Source: Centrapalus pauciflorus
Lineage: Eukaryota > Streptophyta > Magnoliopsida > Asterales > Asteraceae
DNA: 64,000 nucleotides
Assembly: GCA_020465985.1 (NCBI GenBank)
Contig: JAANYP010007573.1
Span: 1-64,000 of the forward strand
Direction: 5' to 3'
Below the pieces are notes generated by a model, which saw only the letters and a list, made by a program, of their open reading frames with translations, had not been told where the DNA came from and searched no databases. Shown in pieces: positions 49,930 to 64,000 of this stretch (the stretch's first letter is position 1; each line of letters begins with the position of its first letter). The translations under genes were made by a program, and so were the position numbers.

Positions 49930-52900
49930 AGAAAAACCCGGAAGTGGTTACGGGTACGTTTATTGTATATTTCATGCCTGGACGAGTTCTTTTTGATTCG
50001 GGTGCTAACCGGTCCTTTGTGTCTACTGTTTTTGCACAAAGACTTTCTGCCATACTTGATATAGAAATTGCTAGTAACACTCTGGTTAAAGTAGATCGTG
50101 TATATCGAAACTGTACGTTAGTGATTGAAGATGTAGTCTTCAATCTCGATTTAATTCCGATGGAATTCAGTGAGTTTGACGTGATTGTCGAGATGGACTG
50201 GTTGATTGAGAGTGAAGCCCATATAGTCTGTAAGAAACAAATGATCAAGATAACCATACCGGGGGGCGTGAGATCTGCATATATGGGGATAGGAGAAACG
50301 GGGATCTGTGTTTGTTGACCATTGCAAAAGCCCGAAAGCTTGTTGCAAAGGGGTGTGACGCCTACTTGGCATATGCTATTGATGTCAAGGATGAGAAGAA
50401 AAATGTGGCCGATGTACCTGTTGTATCATAATTCCCAGATGTGTTTCTGGAGGACTTGTCTGGTGTGCCGCCTGAGAGACAAGTGGAGTTCCGAATAGAT
50501 TTGATCCCTGGAGCTGCACCGGTAGCTCGTTCTCCGTATCGCCTTGCTCCTACTGAAATGCAAGAGATGATGAAGCAACTTCAGGAGTTGTTGGATAAGG
50601 GTTTCATTCGACCGAGTTCATCACCGTGGGGAGCTCCTATATTGTTTGTGAAAAAGAAAGATGCATGATGATGATGTGCATTGATTACCAAGAGCTAAAT
50701 AAGCTGACAATTAAGAATAAGTATCCGCTGCCAAGGATAGATGACTTGTTTGATCAGTTACACGGGGCTAGTGTCTTTTCTAAGATTGACTTGAGGTCGG
50801 GGTACCATCAGTTGAAAGTCCGAGAGGAAGATGTGCCAAAGACAGCTTTCAGGACACGTTTTGGGTATTACGAGTTCTTGGTTATGCCATTTGGGTTAAC
50901 CAATGCCCCGACTGTATTCATGGATCTGATGAACAGAGTATGTAGACCGATGTTAGATAAATCGGTAATAGTGTTTATTGATGATATCTTGGTGTATTCC
51001 AAGTATGAGGCCGAGCACGCTGATCATCTAAAAGAGTTGTTGGAATTGTTGAGGAAGGAAAAGTTGTATGCCAAATTCTCAAAGTGTGAGTTTTGGTTAC
51101 AACAGATTCAGTTTTTAGGACATGTTATTTCGGGAGCTGGGATTTCTGTAGATCTAGCTAAAGTTGAAGCCATAAGAAACTGGGAACAGCCTCGTTCAGC
51201 TACAGAAGTTAGAAGTTTTCTTGGATTGGCGGGGTATTATCGGTGATTTATAAAGGACTTCTCGAAGATTGCAGTTCCTTTGATTGCATTAACGAAAAAG
51301 AATGCACCGTTCGTTTGGGAAACTGTGCAGCAAGAGTTTTTTGAAGTTTTGAAAAAGACGTTAAGCGAAGCACCAATACTTGCCTTACCCGAGGGCAATG
51401 AGGATTTTGTGGTATACACGGATGCTTCGAGGCTGGGGTTAGGTGCTGTATTGATGCAGCGTGGAAAAGTAATTGCATACGCCTCAAGACAGTTAAAGCA
51501 ACATGAGAAAGACTACTCCACTCACGATTTGGAGTTGACCGCTGTTAAGTTTGCATTGAAGTTCTGGAGACACTATCTGTATGGAACTAAGTGTCAACTC
51601 TATACAGATCATAAGAGTTTGAAGTATATTTTCAGTCAGAAAGAGCTTAACATGAGACAAAGACGTTCGATGGAACTTATAAAGGATTATGATTGTGATA
51701 TCCTTTATCATCCTGGAAAGGCTAATGTCGTAGCCGATGCTTTAAGTCGCAAAGCTTATGCTAAGGACTGTTGCTACACGATGACGTCTACGATGTTAAC
51801 TTCAACGATTATTGATGATATAAAAGCTGCTCAAGTTGAAGCTTTAAAGGAAGAAAACATGGATGCTGAGGATATAAGGGTACAGAAGAAGATCATGGAA
51901 ACGAGTGAGTCGGGATTGAAAGGTGTGTACGGAAGAATCTGGGTGCCAAAGTTTGGGGGCATGAGAAAAGTGATCGTAGAAGAAGCACATCAGTCTAAAT
52001 TTTCAGTACATCCTAGGAGCACAAAGATGTACAACGAGTTGAAAGCAGACTTCTGGTGGCCGGGATTGAACAAGGATATCGGTCAGTATGTTGAAAGATG
52101 TAGGACTTGCCGGCTTATGAAAGCCGAACATCAGCAACCCCACGGCAGTTTGCAACCACTTCCCATTCCGGAATAGAAGTGAGAACACATCACTATGGAC
52201 TTCGTTACGAAACTGCCAAAGACTAGGCGTCAACATGATGCAGTTTGGGTAATAGTTGATAGATTGACCAAGTCGGCACACTTTATACCGATTAGGGAAA
52301 GCTATTCATTGGAGAAATTGGCTCAGATTTATAGGGCTGAGATCATATCTAGACATGGAGTACTTAAGTCCATTGTATCGGATCGGGATAGCCGATTTAC
52401 CTCAAATTTCTGGTCGGCATTGCAGGAAGGATTGAGAACGAGAATCGCGATGAGCACAGCTTACCGTCCGTAAACTGATGGTCAAAGTGAAAGGACCATC
52501 CTAACACTTGAAGACATGATGCGGTCGTGTATATTGGATCTCGGTGGTAATTGGGACGATCATTTGCCACTGATAGAGTTCTCGTACAACAAAAGTTATC
52601 ACGCGACAATAAAGAAAGCGCCGTTTGAGGCCTTATATGGGAGAAGATGTAGGACTCCTACGTGTTGGAGAGAAACCGGGGAAACACCGATTGCTTCATG
52701 AAACGAATGAGAAGATACAGCTGGTTAGAAAGAATATGAAGGCGACCCAGGATCGACAGAAAAGCTATCACGATAGGAGGCACAAACCATTCAGTTTTGA
52801 TGTGAATGATTGGGTTTATTTAAAGGTATCACCTATGAGAGGCGTTACACGTTTTGTTAAAAGAGGTAGCTTCGAGATTTGTTGGACCATTCAGGATAAA

Positions 52901-53225
52901 AGAGAAAGTAGGAAACCAATCTTATCGTTTGGAGTTGCCTGAAGAAATGTCAGGTATACATCCGGTGTTCCATGTGGGAAATTTGAGGAAATCCTTCACA
53001 ACCAGAAATGAGGATTGGGCTGATCACACCGAGCTGCAAATTGATGAAAGGCTCCGAAATGTGGAAGAGCCGGAATGTGTGTTAGATACCAAGGTGAAGA
53101 AATTAAGGAGTAAGGAAATAGAGATGGTGCTGGTACGTTGGAAGCATCACAAAGGAGCCAATCAGACATGGGAGGCAAATGCTGAAATGATTAAGAAATA
53201 TCCGCAATTGTTTGAAGCCAAATAA
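49930..53225 (+). pseudogene. gypsy C pol: PR-RT-RNaseH-INT-chromodomain, broken
   Basis: The protease motif LFDSGANRSFVS lies near 49990. RT runs 50441-51240, with PIFLVKK-like WGAPILFVKKKDA, SKIDLRSGYHQ, VMPFGLTNAP and an intact FIDD near 50975. RNase H spans 51410-51760 (VYTDASRLGLGAV, HDLELTAVKFAL, YTDHKSLKY, NVVADALSRK). Integrase has the H-H-C-C finger (HPRSTKMYN then CRTC, 51990-52110) and the D-D-E residues in MDFVTKLP, SDRDSRFTSNFW and TDGQSERT. The tail includes IHPVFHVGNLRKS and a chromodomain (VLVRWKHHKGANQTWE) ending at 53225. Breaks: a frameshift near 50665, stops near 50330-50430, 51244, 52174-52182 and 52471, and frameshifts near 52700 and 52900. Catalytic residues are otherwise kept, so decay is fairly recent. 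Confidence 0.9.
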
Positions 53226-53262
53226 CTTCGAGGACGAAGTTTGAGCGTGGTGGAGCCCATGC

Positions 53263-55794
<2,532 letters not shown>

Positions 55795-55799
55795 TTTAT

Positions 55800-55918
55800 A
55801 ATTTGTTGCTTAGCTTATTTAGTTTGATCTTTTAAGGTTTTACATTATTGCATGGTTATGTTATTTAATTTTTTGCAAAGTTTTAAATTAACCTAGAAAG
55901 GGTATAGAAAACCCATCA
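55800..55918 (+). repeat. 5' LTR of Copia B, second part
   Basis: It continues the LTR after the gypsy insertion: TTTGTTGCTTAGC-like start, GGTTTTACATT, TTAAATTAACCTAG, ending AACCCATCA. It aligns with 63185-63306. Confidence 0.92.
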
Positions 55919-56207
55919 GTGGTAATTTATTTTAAACTAATTAAGGATTTGATTTTTAGGATTTTAGATAAACATGCCTTAGGGATAACCTTGATTTTCT
56001 AGGTTTATCCCAAATCCTATTTATCTAGAAGTTGCCTTAATTTAAATTAAGTGCTTATCCTAAAGGTTTTAGAAAATTATAATTTATTAGGATAAACTTG
56101 TATTATCCTAGGTTTAAATTTTGAGGATTTATATGATTATATATATATGTTTAGATTTATATAAATTTAATAATTAAAAGCTTCTTATTTGATCTATTTA
56201 TAAAACC

Positions 56208-56284
<77 letters not shown>

Positions 56285-56410
56285 TAAACCCTAATATTAA
56301 ATTTGTTTAAAATATACCCTGTATTTTAAAATTTTTAAAATAGACCCCTTAAATTTAAAAGTTTATATTAAACCCCTAAGATTTAAAAGACATTTATATA
56401 TGTATTATTG

Positions 56411-56494
<84 letters not shown>

Positions 56495-56873
56495 ATGGTT
56501 CGAGAGAGTACCACCCAAATGCAGCGCACCAGAAGGTACCACCTTTAAAAAAACTTTTTTAAATTTTTTTTTTCATAAACATGTTTTAATTAACATTATG
56601 AAGATCGTATGTAAATTTCACATACATTCACATCTCCTAGCTCCTAAAAAATGATGTGAACACACACTTACATAATTTTGAAGACATGTGAACATGCATT
56701 TATGTGATGTGTGTTTTCATGCACTTAAAGTGTTCGGATTTGCGTCAAATTCACATATGATCTGTGTATTGTTAATTAGAACATGTTCATGAAAAAAAAT
56801 TTCAAAAAAATTACTTTTAAGGGTGGTACCTTCTGGTGCGCTGCATTAGAGGTGGTACTCACTTGAACCTAAA

Positions 56874-56930
<57 letters not shown>

Positions 56931-57629
56931 TTCAAAACTAATTACATCGTCAGTCAATTGATAAATCGGCTCATCCATAGTTAACAAGCTATAAACGAGG
57001 CATAAGGCGAGTCACTCTACTTCTCTAAAGGAGTAGGTTTTTAACAGCTTCGCGTTGACCTGCCTCCTCCGCTTCGCTGTGCGTTCCATGGAGCTACCGA
57101 GGACTTTTGATAGGATGATGTTCAGTTTAAAAGTATAATCTAAAGTACTAAAAGAAAATCTCGTTTTAGTTATATCAAAAGTGAATTAGTATGCTTACCC
57201 ATGAAAAATGCACATCTCTTGTATGTACTGTTAGTGGAGCGTGTGTGGTTTACCGACACACTAATGTGAGGACATATTAGGAGGTAATATTGGACTCGCG
57301 ATTCCCGGACTGATCCGTGCCGGGTCTTACGCAGTTTTGCATGGTTAGATTCACCATCTTGTCCATGACCCTCGGCAACCTAGTCACAGATAGTATATGA
57401 GCATAACCGAGATTAACATGTCATTGATAAGATTCAATGAATCTCAAAAGATCTAGGAATTTTATAGAGATTAAAATCGATAAGAGTTTTGTCCACCTAA
57501 AATAAATTCGTGGCGTGATTACGATGACCCTTTTCCTTAAACGAATCAGAAATATGGATCCTAGCCATAATTCAAATTGGGTAAATTATTTGAGGAATAC
57601 ATCATACTAACTAAAACATTATCTCACAG
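55919..57629 (+). other. leader of Copia B with two TA tracts and a P1 element
   Basis: The untranslated region between the LTR and gag. A clear primer site is not visible: the LTR is followed by GTGGTAATTTATTT, sharing only TGGTA with the expected site. TA tracts lie at 56210-56280, 56412-56490 and 56875-56928. The leader proper continues 56929-57629 with a GC-richer block near 57040-57100. No gene. Confidence 0.6.
56491..56873. mobile_element. TA-embedded palindromic element, family P1, copy c
   Basis: It starts GGTTCGAGAGAGTACCACC and GCGCACCAGAAGGTACCACC. It ends GGTGGTACCTTCTGGTGCGC, then GTACTCACTTGAACC. It is in the same orientation as copy a and opposite to copy b. TA tracts lie on both sides. 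Since it lies in the Copia B leader, it either inserted after B arrived or moved with it. Confidence 0.85.
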
Positions 57630-58457
57630 ATGTCTACTTCTAATGGTACACCCACTCCTGCTCCCAACCACGCATTCAACTTTTCACTCCTTTCCGTTCC
57701 GGGTAGGGAAAAGTTATCCGCTCCGAACTATGTGGACAGTATGAGAAACCTCAGGTTTACGCTGAGGTATGAGAACAAAGAGTATGTTCTCGATGAACAG
57801 ATTCCCACACTGAGTGAGAATCCCACCCAGGAGGAAAATTACGCACACCAGAAGCATTACGATGATGCGAACAAAGTGTCCTGCATCATGGCGTCATCCA
57901 TGGTTCTTGATCTTGCTAAAGCCATTGAGAATACATGGGCCTTTGAGATGAATCAGCAGCTTGAGGAGATGATCGAGGCTAAGGCGAGCAAAGAGCGCCT
58001 TGATGCGGTAATATCCCTCATGGCCTGCAAGCCGAAACCTGGAGCTTTTATATGTACTTTCGTCCATGAGATGAAGGGGTACTTCGATTGGATGGAGGCA
58101 CTCAATATGGTGTTCAACTCTAAATTTTCCACCAATATCATTCTTTCTGGATTACCCGCTATCTATAATCAGTTCGTACTCTCCTATCAAATGAATATGA
58201 ATCAGAAGGAGACGTCCATTATGGAACTGCATAATCTGCTCCGAACCGCTGAACAGGGCATCAAGAAAGATGAGACCCATGTGGCCCCTTTGCTGACGAT
58301 CGGTAAGGCTTCAAAGAAACGGAAGTCGTCCTGGAAGGCCCCAAAAGTAAAGTCCAAGAAAGGGTATGAAGGGAAAATAGAGTCCGGAATTGTGCCCGTA
58401 AAAGACCCGAAGGAAGCAGTATGCTTTTACTGCAATGGCAAGGGGCACTGGAAGTGA
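57630..58457 (+). pseudogene. Copia B gag
   Basis: An open frame of 275 codons from ATG 57630 (MSTSNGTPTPAPNH). Features include LSAPNYVDSMRNLRFTLRYE near the N-terminus, a helical capsid-like middle (AFEMNQQLEEMIEAKASKER, ILSGLPAIYNQFVLSYQMN), a Lys-rich linker, and CFYCNGKGHWK at the end. The frame stops by TGA inside this zinc knuckle, before its last Cys (the next codons read Ser-Cys-Pro). A frameshift follows within 20 bases. The gag part itself is therefore almost whole but is cut off from pol. Confidence 0.85.
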
Positions 58458-58458
58458 A

Positions 58459-61400
58459 GTTGTCCAGCAATTTGAAGGACCTTAAGGAAGGTAAGGTCAA
58501 AAAGGCTTGCCCTTCAAGTATGTTCATGATCGAACTCCGTAACACTTCTATCTCTAATTCATGGGTTCTTGATACAGGATGTGGTACTCACATTTGCTCT
58601 GTATTGCAGGGACTAAGGGAAAGTAGAAGTCTCAAGCATGGGGAGCTGAACCTAATCATGGGAAATTGAAAGATCACGGCTGTGAAGAAAGTCAGAAGGT
58701 TTCAGCTCGTGCTTAGATCAGAAGTAGAGATTAGTTTAAATAAGTGTTGTTATTCACCCGATATGAATCGAACTATCATTTCTTTATTTTCCTTGTATAG
58801 GGATGGATACAGTTTTAGCTTTGATAATAATAATGGAAGTATTTTGGTGTATTTAAAAGATATTTTTATATTCAAAGCTTGTCCTTGTAATGGCATATAT
58901 GAAACTGTTGAGTGTGATAACAATTTATTATTTAATGTTGATTCTAACGAAATTGATAAGTCTAAATTGTGGCACTGTCGTCTTGGGCACATTAACAAGA
59001 AACATATCACCCAACTCAAAAAGGATGGAGTGTTGGAATCATTCGACCTAAACTCGGATGATGTATGCGAATCTTGTTTACTGGGCAAGATGACAAAATC
59101 ATCATTCACCGGAACGTGTGAAAGAGGTGAAGGACTATTGGACTTGGTCCACACAGATGTATGTGGACAATTCCGATGTGCTACAAAAGGGGAAAATCGG
59201 TTCTATGTCACCTTTACAGATGACTATAGTAGATTTGGATATGTTTATCTGATTAAACATAAGTCCAACACTTTTGAGACATTCAAAAAATATTAAAGTG
59301 AAGTGAAAAATCATCTGGGCAGAAAGATAAAGATTCTTCGCACCGACAGGGGAGGAGAGTACCTTAGCATCGAGTTTCTCGATCATCTTAGAAGCTGCGG
59401 AATAGTTTCCCAGTCAACTCCCCCAAGAACACCACAACTCAATGGAGTTGCGGAGAGGAGAAACAGGACCTTGTTAGACATGGTCCAATCTATGGTGAGT
59501 CGAGCAACACTTCTGGTAAGTTTTTGGGGTTATGCAGTAGAAACAGCGACACATATCCTAAATCTAGTACCCACTAAGAAGGTTTCAAAGACACCGTACG
59601 AGATGTGGAAGGGAAAACGTCCATCCCTTAGTCACATCAAAATTTGGGGTTGTGAGGTTTTTGTTAGACGAGAAACTCCTGACAAGCTCGCACAAAGATC
59701 TGAAAAGTGTCTGTTCGTCGGTTACCCACAAGACTCTTTTTGATTTTTTTTACAGACCACATGAAAATGTAGTGTTTGTATCTCGAAGAGGAGTGTTCCT
59801 CGAGAGGGAAATAATGTCTAAAGAGGACAGTGGGAGTAAGATCTATCTTGATGAGATTCAAGATTCTACCGATGAAGAACCAACTACAAACACTGACCAT
59901 CAACGTGAGGTTGAGATGCTTATTGAACCTAACGACATATCCTTACCATTGCGCAGATCCGGTAGAGTTAGCAATCCTCCTGAGTTCTACTATGGTTTCC
60001 ATATTGTACAGGCTGATATAATTAGTGACAGTACACTAGTCGACTTAGACGAATCAGCTAACTACCGGGAAGCGATCACAGGCCCTGAGGCAGCCAAGTG
60101 GAAGGACGCTATGGATAGCGAAATTGAATCCATGTATGGCAACCAAGTCTGGAACATGGTTGATCCCACACCCGGTCTGATGATGGTGGGTTGTAAGTGG
60201 ATAATCAAGAAGAAAACGGATATGAACGGGAAAATGCACGCTTACAAAGCCAGACTGTTGGCAAAGGGCTATACTCAAACCTACGGGATTGACTATGAGG
60301 AAGCCTTCTCACCAGTAGCTAAGATTAAATCTATCTGGATAGTGCTAGCCATAGCTGCATTTCATGACTATGAAATTTGGCAGATGGATGTCAAAACCAC
60401 TTTCCTTAATGGGAAACTGACAGAGGATGTGTGTATTACACAACCCAAAGGTTTTGTAGACGCAAAGTATCCTAAGAAAGTGTGTAAGCTTCAGAAGTCC
60501 ATTTATGGACTTAAGCAAGCTTCTCGAAGCTAGAATCTTTGCTTTCATGAGAAAATCACAGAGTTCGGATTTTCTAGAAGCGAAGATGAGTCCTGCCTAT
60601 ATGTCAAGGTCAGTGGGAGCACTGTAGTCTTCCTGGTATTGTATGTCGACGACATATTACTCATAGGAAACGACATCCCAACATTACAAAGTGTAAAAGA
60701 TTGGTTTGGAGGATGTTTCGCTATAAAGGATCTAGGATATGCAGCTTTTATTCTGGGTATAAAGATTTGTAGAGATAGAATGAGACGTCTAATAGAACTG
60801 AGCCAGGATACGCACTTGGCCAAAATACTGAAAAGGTTCATTATGGAGAAGTCTAAAAAAGGGAACCTTCCCTTTGCTCATGGCATAAAGATTAGTAAAG
60901 ACATGAGTCCGAAGACACAGGAGGAACGAGACAGAATGAGTCGAGTTTCATATGATTCGGCCATAGGATCTATAATGTATGCCATGACATGCACAAGGTA
61001 TGATGTCTCATTTGCTCTGAGCATGGTGAGTCGATATCAGCAGGATCCTGGTGAAGGTCATTGGACGGCGGTCAATAACATTCTAAAGTATTTAAGAAAT
61101 ACTAAGGACAGATTCTTGGTCTATGGTGGACAGGATGGACTCAAAGTAATCGGTTATTGCGATGCGAGTTTCCAAATAGATAGAGATGACTGTCGATCAC
61201 AGTCTGGTTGGGTGTTCTTATTGAATGGGGAGCCATGACGTCGAAGAGTTCGAAGCAGGAAACCGTGGCAGACTCTACTTGCGAGTCAGAGTATATTGCG
61301 GCCTCAGAAGCCTCAAAGGAAGCCATCTGGTTGAGGATTTTCATTGGAGATCTTGGAGTTGTCCCAACGGTTCAAGACCCCATCGAAATATTCTGCGAAA

Positions 61401-61632
61401 ACGAAAGTCTGTTTCGTTGACTAAAGAACCCAAGGATCATGGAAAGTCCAAGCACATTGATCAGAAGTACCATTTGTCCGTAACAAGGTTGGAGAAGGAC
61501 ATGTGATTGTGAAGAGAGTGCGATCTGAGGAGAATCCAGCTGATCCGTTCACAAAGCCACTTTCTCAACCGAAACACTGTAGTCATGCTGCTAGCATAGG
61601 ATTACGAGATAATGTAAAGTTTAGTAGTTAGT
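58459..61632 (+). pseudogene. Copia B pol: PR-INT-RT-RNaseH, broken
   Basis: Protease motif LDTGCGTHIC near 58570. The GAG-pre-integrase domain has WHCRLGHINKKHI, then C-x2-C in VCESCLLGK (about 58970-59090). The integrase catalytic residues lie in HTDVCGQF, LRTDRGGEYLS and NGVAERRNR. RT has WIIKKKTDMNGKMHAYKARL, MDVKTTFLNGKL, SIYGLKQASRS and YVDD near 60645. RNase H has YCDASFQ, the STCESEYIAASEA block, HIDQKYH and NPADPFTKPL, ending near 61632. In-frame stops lie near 58668, 59296 and 60532. Frameshifts lie near 59742, 61230, 61400 and 61495. Domain order INT before RT is diagnostic of Ty1/copia; the lineage was not assigned. Confidence 0.9.
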
Positions 61633-62489
61633 TTGAATTTGAAACATTGTAACAATGATTTGAAATTGTAATAGATTTCATGATTAAATAATGGAGATTT
61701 ATTTATTTGCAAAGTGCTACCATCTTCTATTAGTTTATCATTGTGTTTCCTTTTGCATGTTTAGAACCAACTTCCAGAGTAATTAATTTTATTCAAATTC
61801 CTAAGTCGTTCGTACTATCGGGAGTTAGTATTGTATTAAGACTTTCATGGAATGTTAGTAGATTGTCAAGAGTTTGACATAGCATAGAGATTGCTACAAC
61901 ATTCATGGGTAGTTAATGGAGATTTAAGTATAGTGCACTCGCACTTAGAAATATACTTCATGGATTAAATCATAAGTATTTCCATGATGATATATCCTCT
62001 TTTCTTCAAACGGAGATACATTGAAGTTGCGGTTTTCTAGTCTGTCGTACCTTAGTGCATTCAAACACTGTGCGTAACTGTCAGTTATAACGAGTGTATC
62101 TAGTTATGATATTATTAGTTAGCTAGCGCCGTGTATGAAAAGTTTATTCGTTCATTTTGCCTTAGTGGAAAAGCTATATCTATGGGCCTTCTGATGATTA
62201 AACGTTGACTCTAGTGTCGGGCCCGACCGAGACGAAATTGATGTTTTTAATTAGTCAGTCTCATATAGTCAAATTAATCGGAGATCAGAAACATAATTTT
62301 GAAATTAAAGATTGATTATAATCCATGTCTTAGTTTCATACGATATCTGAGAACGAAGGAATAGTTGATCCTTATCTAAAGGATTGGCTCTGATGTGACT
62401 CAGAGTTCGGCAACTGTAACGGGTGGCTAGGAAGGCTGGTAATAGAATGTGTTTAGACAAATAGTTGCCAACTTGTCCAAGTGGGAGAC
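61633..62489 (+). other. 3' untranslated region of Copia B and polypurine tract
   Basis: Non-coding AT-rich DNA of about 850 bp that ends in CCAAGTGGGAGAC (62477-62489) directly before the 3' LTR. The GTGGGAGAC serves as the polypurine tract. Nothing else is recognised. Confidence 0.7.
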
Positions 62490-63306
62490 TGTTGGAATTA
62501 GTGTCCAAGTCACAACTAAGTTGTAAATATATTGTTATCAGGCTGGATCCTTTTTGGGTGCATGCAATGAATAGTAAAGAGAAGGTAACTAACATAAAGA
62601 TATAATGTTAATTAGTTTGTTAATTTATTATGTTTAATAAATTAATTGGAAACTAAATAATTGATTATATTTGATTCATGGGTTTGTTTGTCAACTTATT
62701 AATAATTAATAAGTTAACCGGAAGCTAATAGAATTAATTGAGGAAGTACAGAGGCCAAACTACAATTAGTTGATAGTCAACAGGGCACCCCTTAAGCCTA
62801 GTTAAGGGGGCTGGCCCTTGAACCCATCCCACATGGGTTTTGGGGTGAATTTCTAAGGTTTCTCAAACCCTATAAATAGAGAGCCCCTTCCTGCTTCATT
62901 CCTCGCTCATTCAATTCTAAGTTAGCTGACGATCACAAGGGATACCAGTTTTAGGACTCTGAGATCTAAGCTTAGAAAAGTTATAGTTATTTTCTCTTTT
63001 GTTCATTGGGTGTGAACAACTGGAGGCGTTCTTGCTTTAGACGCTTGACATCTGGTTCAAAGGCTGTTCGTGGAAGCATTCATCGTGGAGAAAATTGCGA
63101 ATTTTCTCAAGGCTGTTCGTGGCATCCGGTTCAAAGGCTTTAGACGCTTGGCATCTGGTTCAAAGGCTGTTCTTGCTTTATTTTATAAATTTGTTGCTTA
63201 GCTTGTTTGGTTAGATCCTTTGAGGTTTTACATTCGTGCATGGTTAAGTTATTTAATTTTCCGCAAAGTTTTAAATTAACCTAGCAAGGGTATAGAAAAC
63301 CCATCA
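62490..63306 (+). repeat. 3' LTR of Copia B
   Basis: 817 bp starting TGTTGGAATTAG. It contains the TATA-like CTATAAATAGAGAGCC near 62870. It carries a local duplication of GGCATC(C/T)GGTTCAAAGGC (63020-63170) not seen in the interrupted 5' LTR. Confidence 0.93.
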
Positions 63307-63311
63307 CACCC

Positions 63312-63910
63312 ATGTAAACCTAGACAACTCATCAACCATTACTGGAGTGTATCTTCTACCTCCAAGACTTGGGATACTGACAGGTCCAAACAAGTCCATT
63401 TGGATTAAGAAGAGAGGAGTATCAATAGAAAAATTATGTTTGGATTTAAATGATGTTTTTCTCTGCTTGCCTTTCTCAAAAGTTATGCAGAGTTTATCCT
63501 TAACAAAAGTTATAGAAGACAAACCTGTTACCAACTCTTTCTTACAGAGTTTATTGATATTCTTGAAGTTCAAGTGTGATAGACTTTTGTGCCGTAACTA
63601 GTTTAGGTCTGCATTACTCGTTGAGATAAAGCAGGTTTCAGTTGTAGGATCAATAGATTTCATGTCCACAACATATACACCATTCTTCCTTTGTGCACAC
63701 AACGCAACCCTGCCTTGGGGATCTAGTATGGATCCCAGGTGCTCGTCAAAGTTAACCTTGTAGCCAGCATCACACAGTTGGCTAATGCTAACAAGGTTAT
63801 GTTTTAGCCCAGACACATAGGCTACTCTTTTGAATATTGCAGCACCAGCTTGAACAGTTCCATATCCTTCTGTGGATCCCTGAACATTGTCACCAAATGT
63901 GACTTTTGGC
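63312..63910 (-). pseudogene. Copia A pol, 5' part: pre-integrase and first half of integrase
   Basis: On the minus strand a frame runs from the MITE edge at 63910: GSTEGYGTVQAG, then LKHNLVSISQLCDAGYKV, a stop near 63598, LSHLNFKNINKL, and the first integrase catalytic Asp in IQMDLFGPVSIPSLGGR. Its last codons (DELSRFTWV) reach the Copia B target duplication and continue in frame with VIFLKTKGEA at 45449 and below. The catalytic core is thus split between its first and second Asp. The first half of the gene lies beyond the MITE and the window. Confidence 0.88.
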
Positions 63911-64000
63911 TAGGGATGGCAAAAAAAAAAAACCCGAACTCGACGGGAAAAACCGAAAACCGATCTAAACGGGGCGGGTTTCCCCGAACCCGATTAAGTT
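63911..64000. mobile_element. hAT-type MITE, second copy, cut by window end
   Basis: It starts TAGGGATGGCAA after CTTTTGGC (63903-63910). Its first 90 bases are the near-exact reverse complement of the right end of the 8004-8574 element, including the A/T run and the CCGATCTAAACGGG segment. It interrupts Copia A. The other end lies outside the window. Confidence 0.88.

Overview
The window looks like an intergenic, repeat-packed stretch of a flowering-plant (eudicot) nuclear genome. The evidence is AT-rich DNA, plant-type Ty3/gypsy chromoviruses and Ty1/copia elements with initiator-Met-tRNA primer sites, hAT-type MITEs, Helitron ends, tRNA-derived SINEs and very long (TA)n microsatellites. 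The style of the repeats (a Copia element with an extra ORF after pol, gypsy LTRs starting TGTAACATCC or TGTCACACCC) suggests Asteraceae, but that is inference. I recognise no intact host gene, no rRNA or tRNA gene and no CRISPR array. Every recognisable coding stretch is a retroelement remnant carrying stops or frameshifts.

Layout. 1-5061: three gypsy LTRs on the minus strand, apparently nested one inside the next, abutting a copia RNase H fragment (5062-5295). 5800-11700: small DNA transposons, namely a 1.4 kb hAT-like element, nested MITEs, a 571 bp hAT MITE, a Helitron and a SINE split by a hAT MITE. 11727-20932: a complete minus-strand gypsy chromovirus with near-identical LTRs but ruined coding sequence. 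21000-30100: palindromic elements, each sitting between (TA)n microsatellites, one of them split by a 3.4 kb gypsy LTR. 30100-36500: AT-rich DNA with a Helitron 3' end, a SINE, a 2.4 kb long inverted repeat and another hAT-like MITE.

36509-63910 is a three-level nest. A minus-strand Copia element (A) carries a long extra ORF downstream of pol. A plus-strand Copia element (B, 45450-63306, TSD CACCC) interrupts its integrase core. A plus-strand gypsy chromovirus (C, 46079-55794, TSD TTTAT) sits in the 5' LTR of B. A second copy of the 571 bp MITE enters at 63911 and runs off the window.

The most interesting material is non-canonical: a family of palindromic elements that always lie between (TA)n tracts; the additional ORF of Copia A, preceded by a TATA box of its own; CCGAA-core repeat arrays at a similar place in several related LTRs; and the long inverted repeat. 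All similarity statements are by-eye comparisons within the window. Family names come from motif knowledge, not from a database search.
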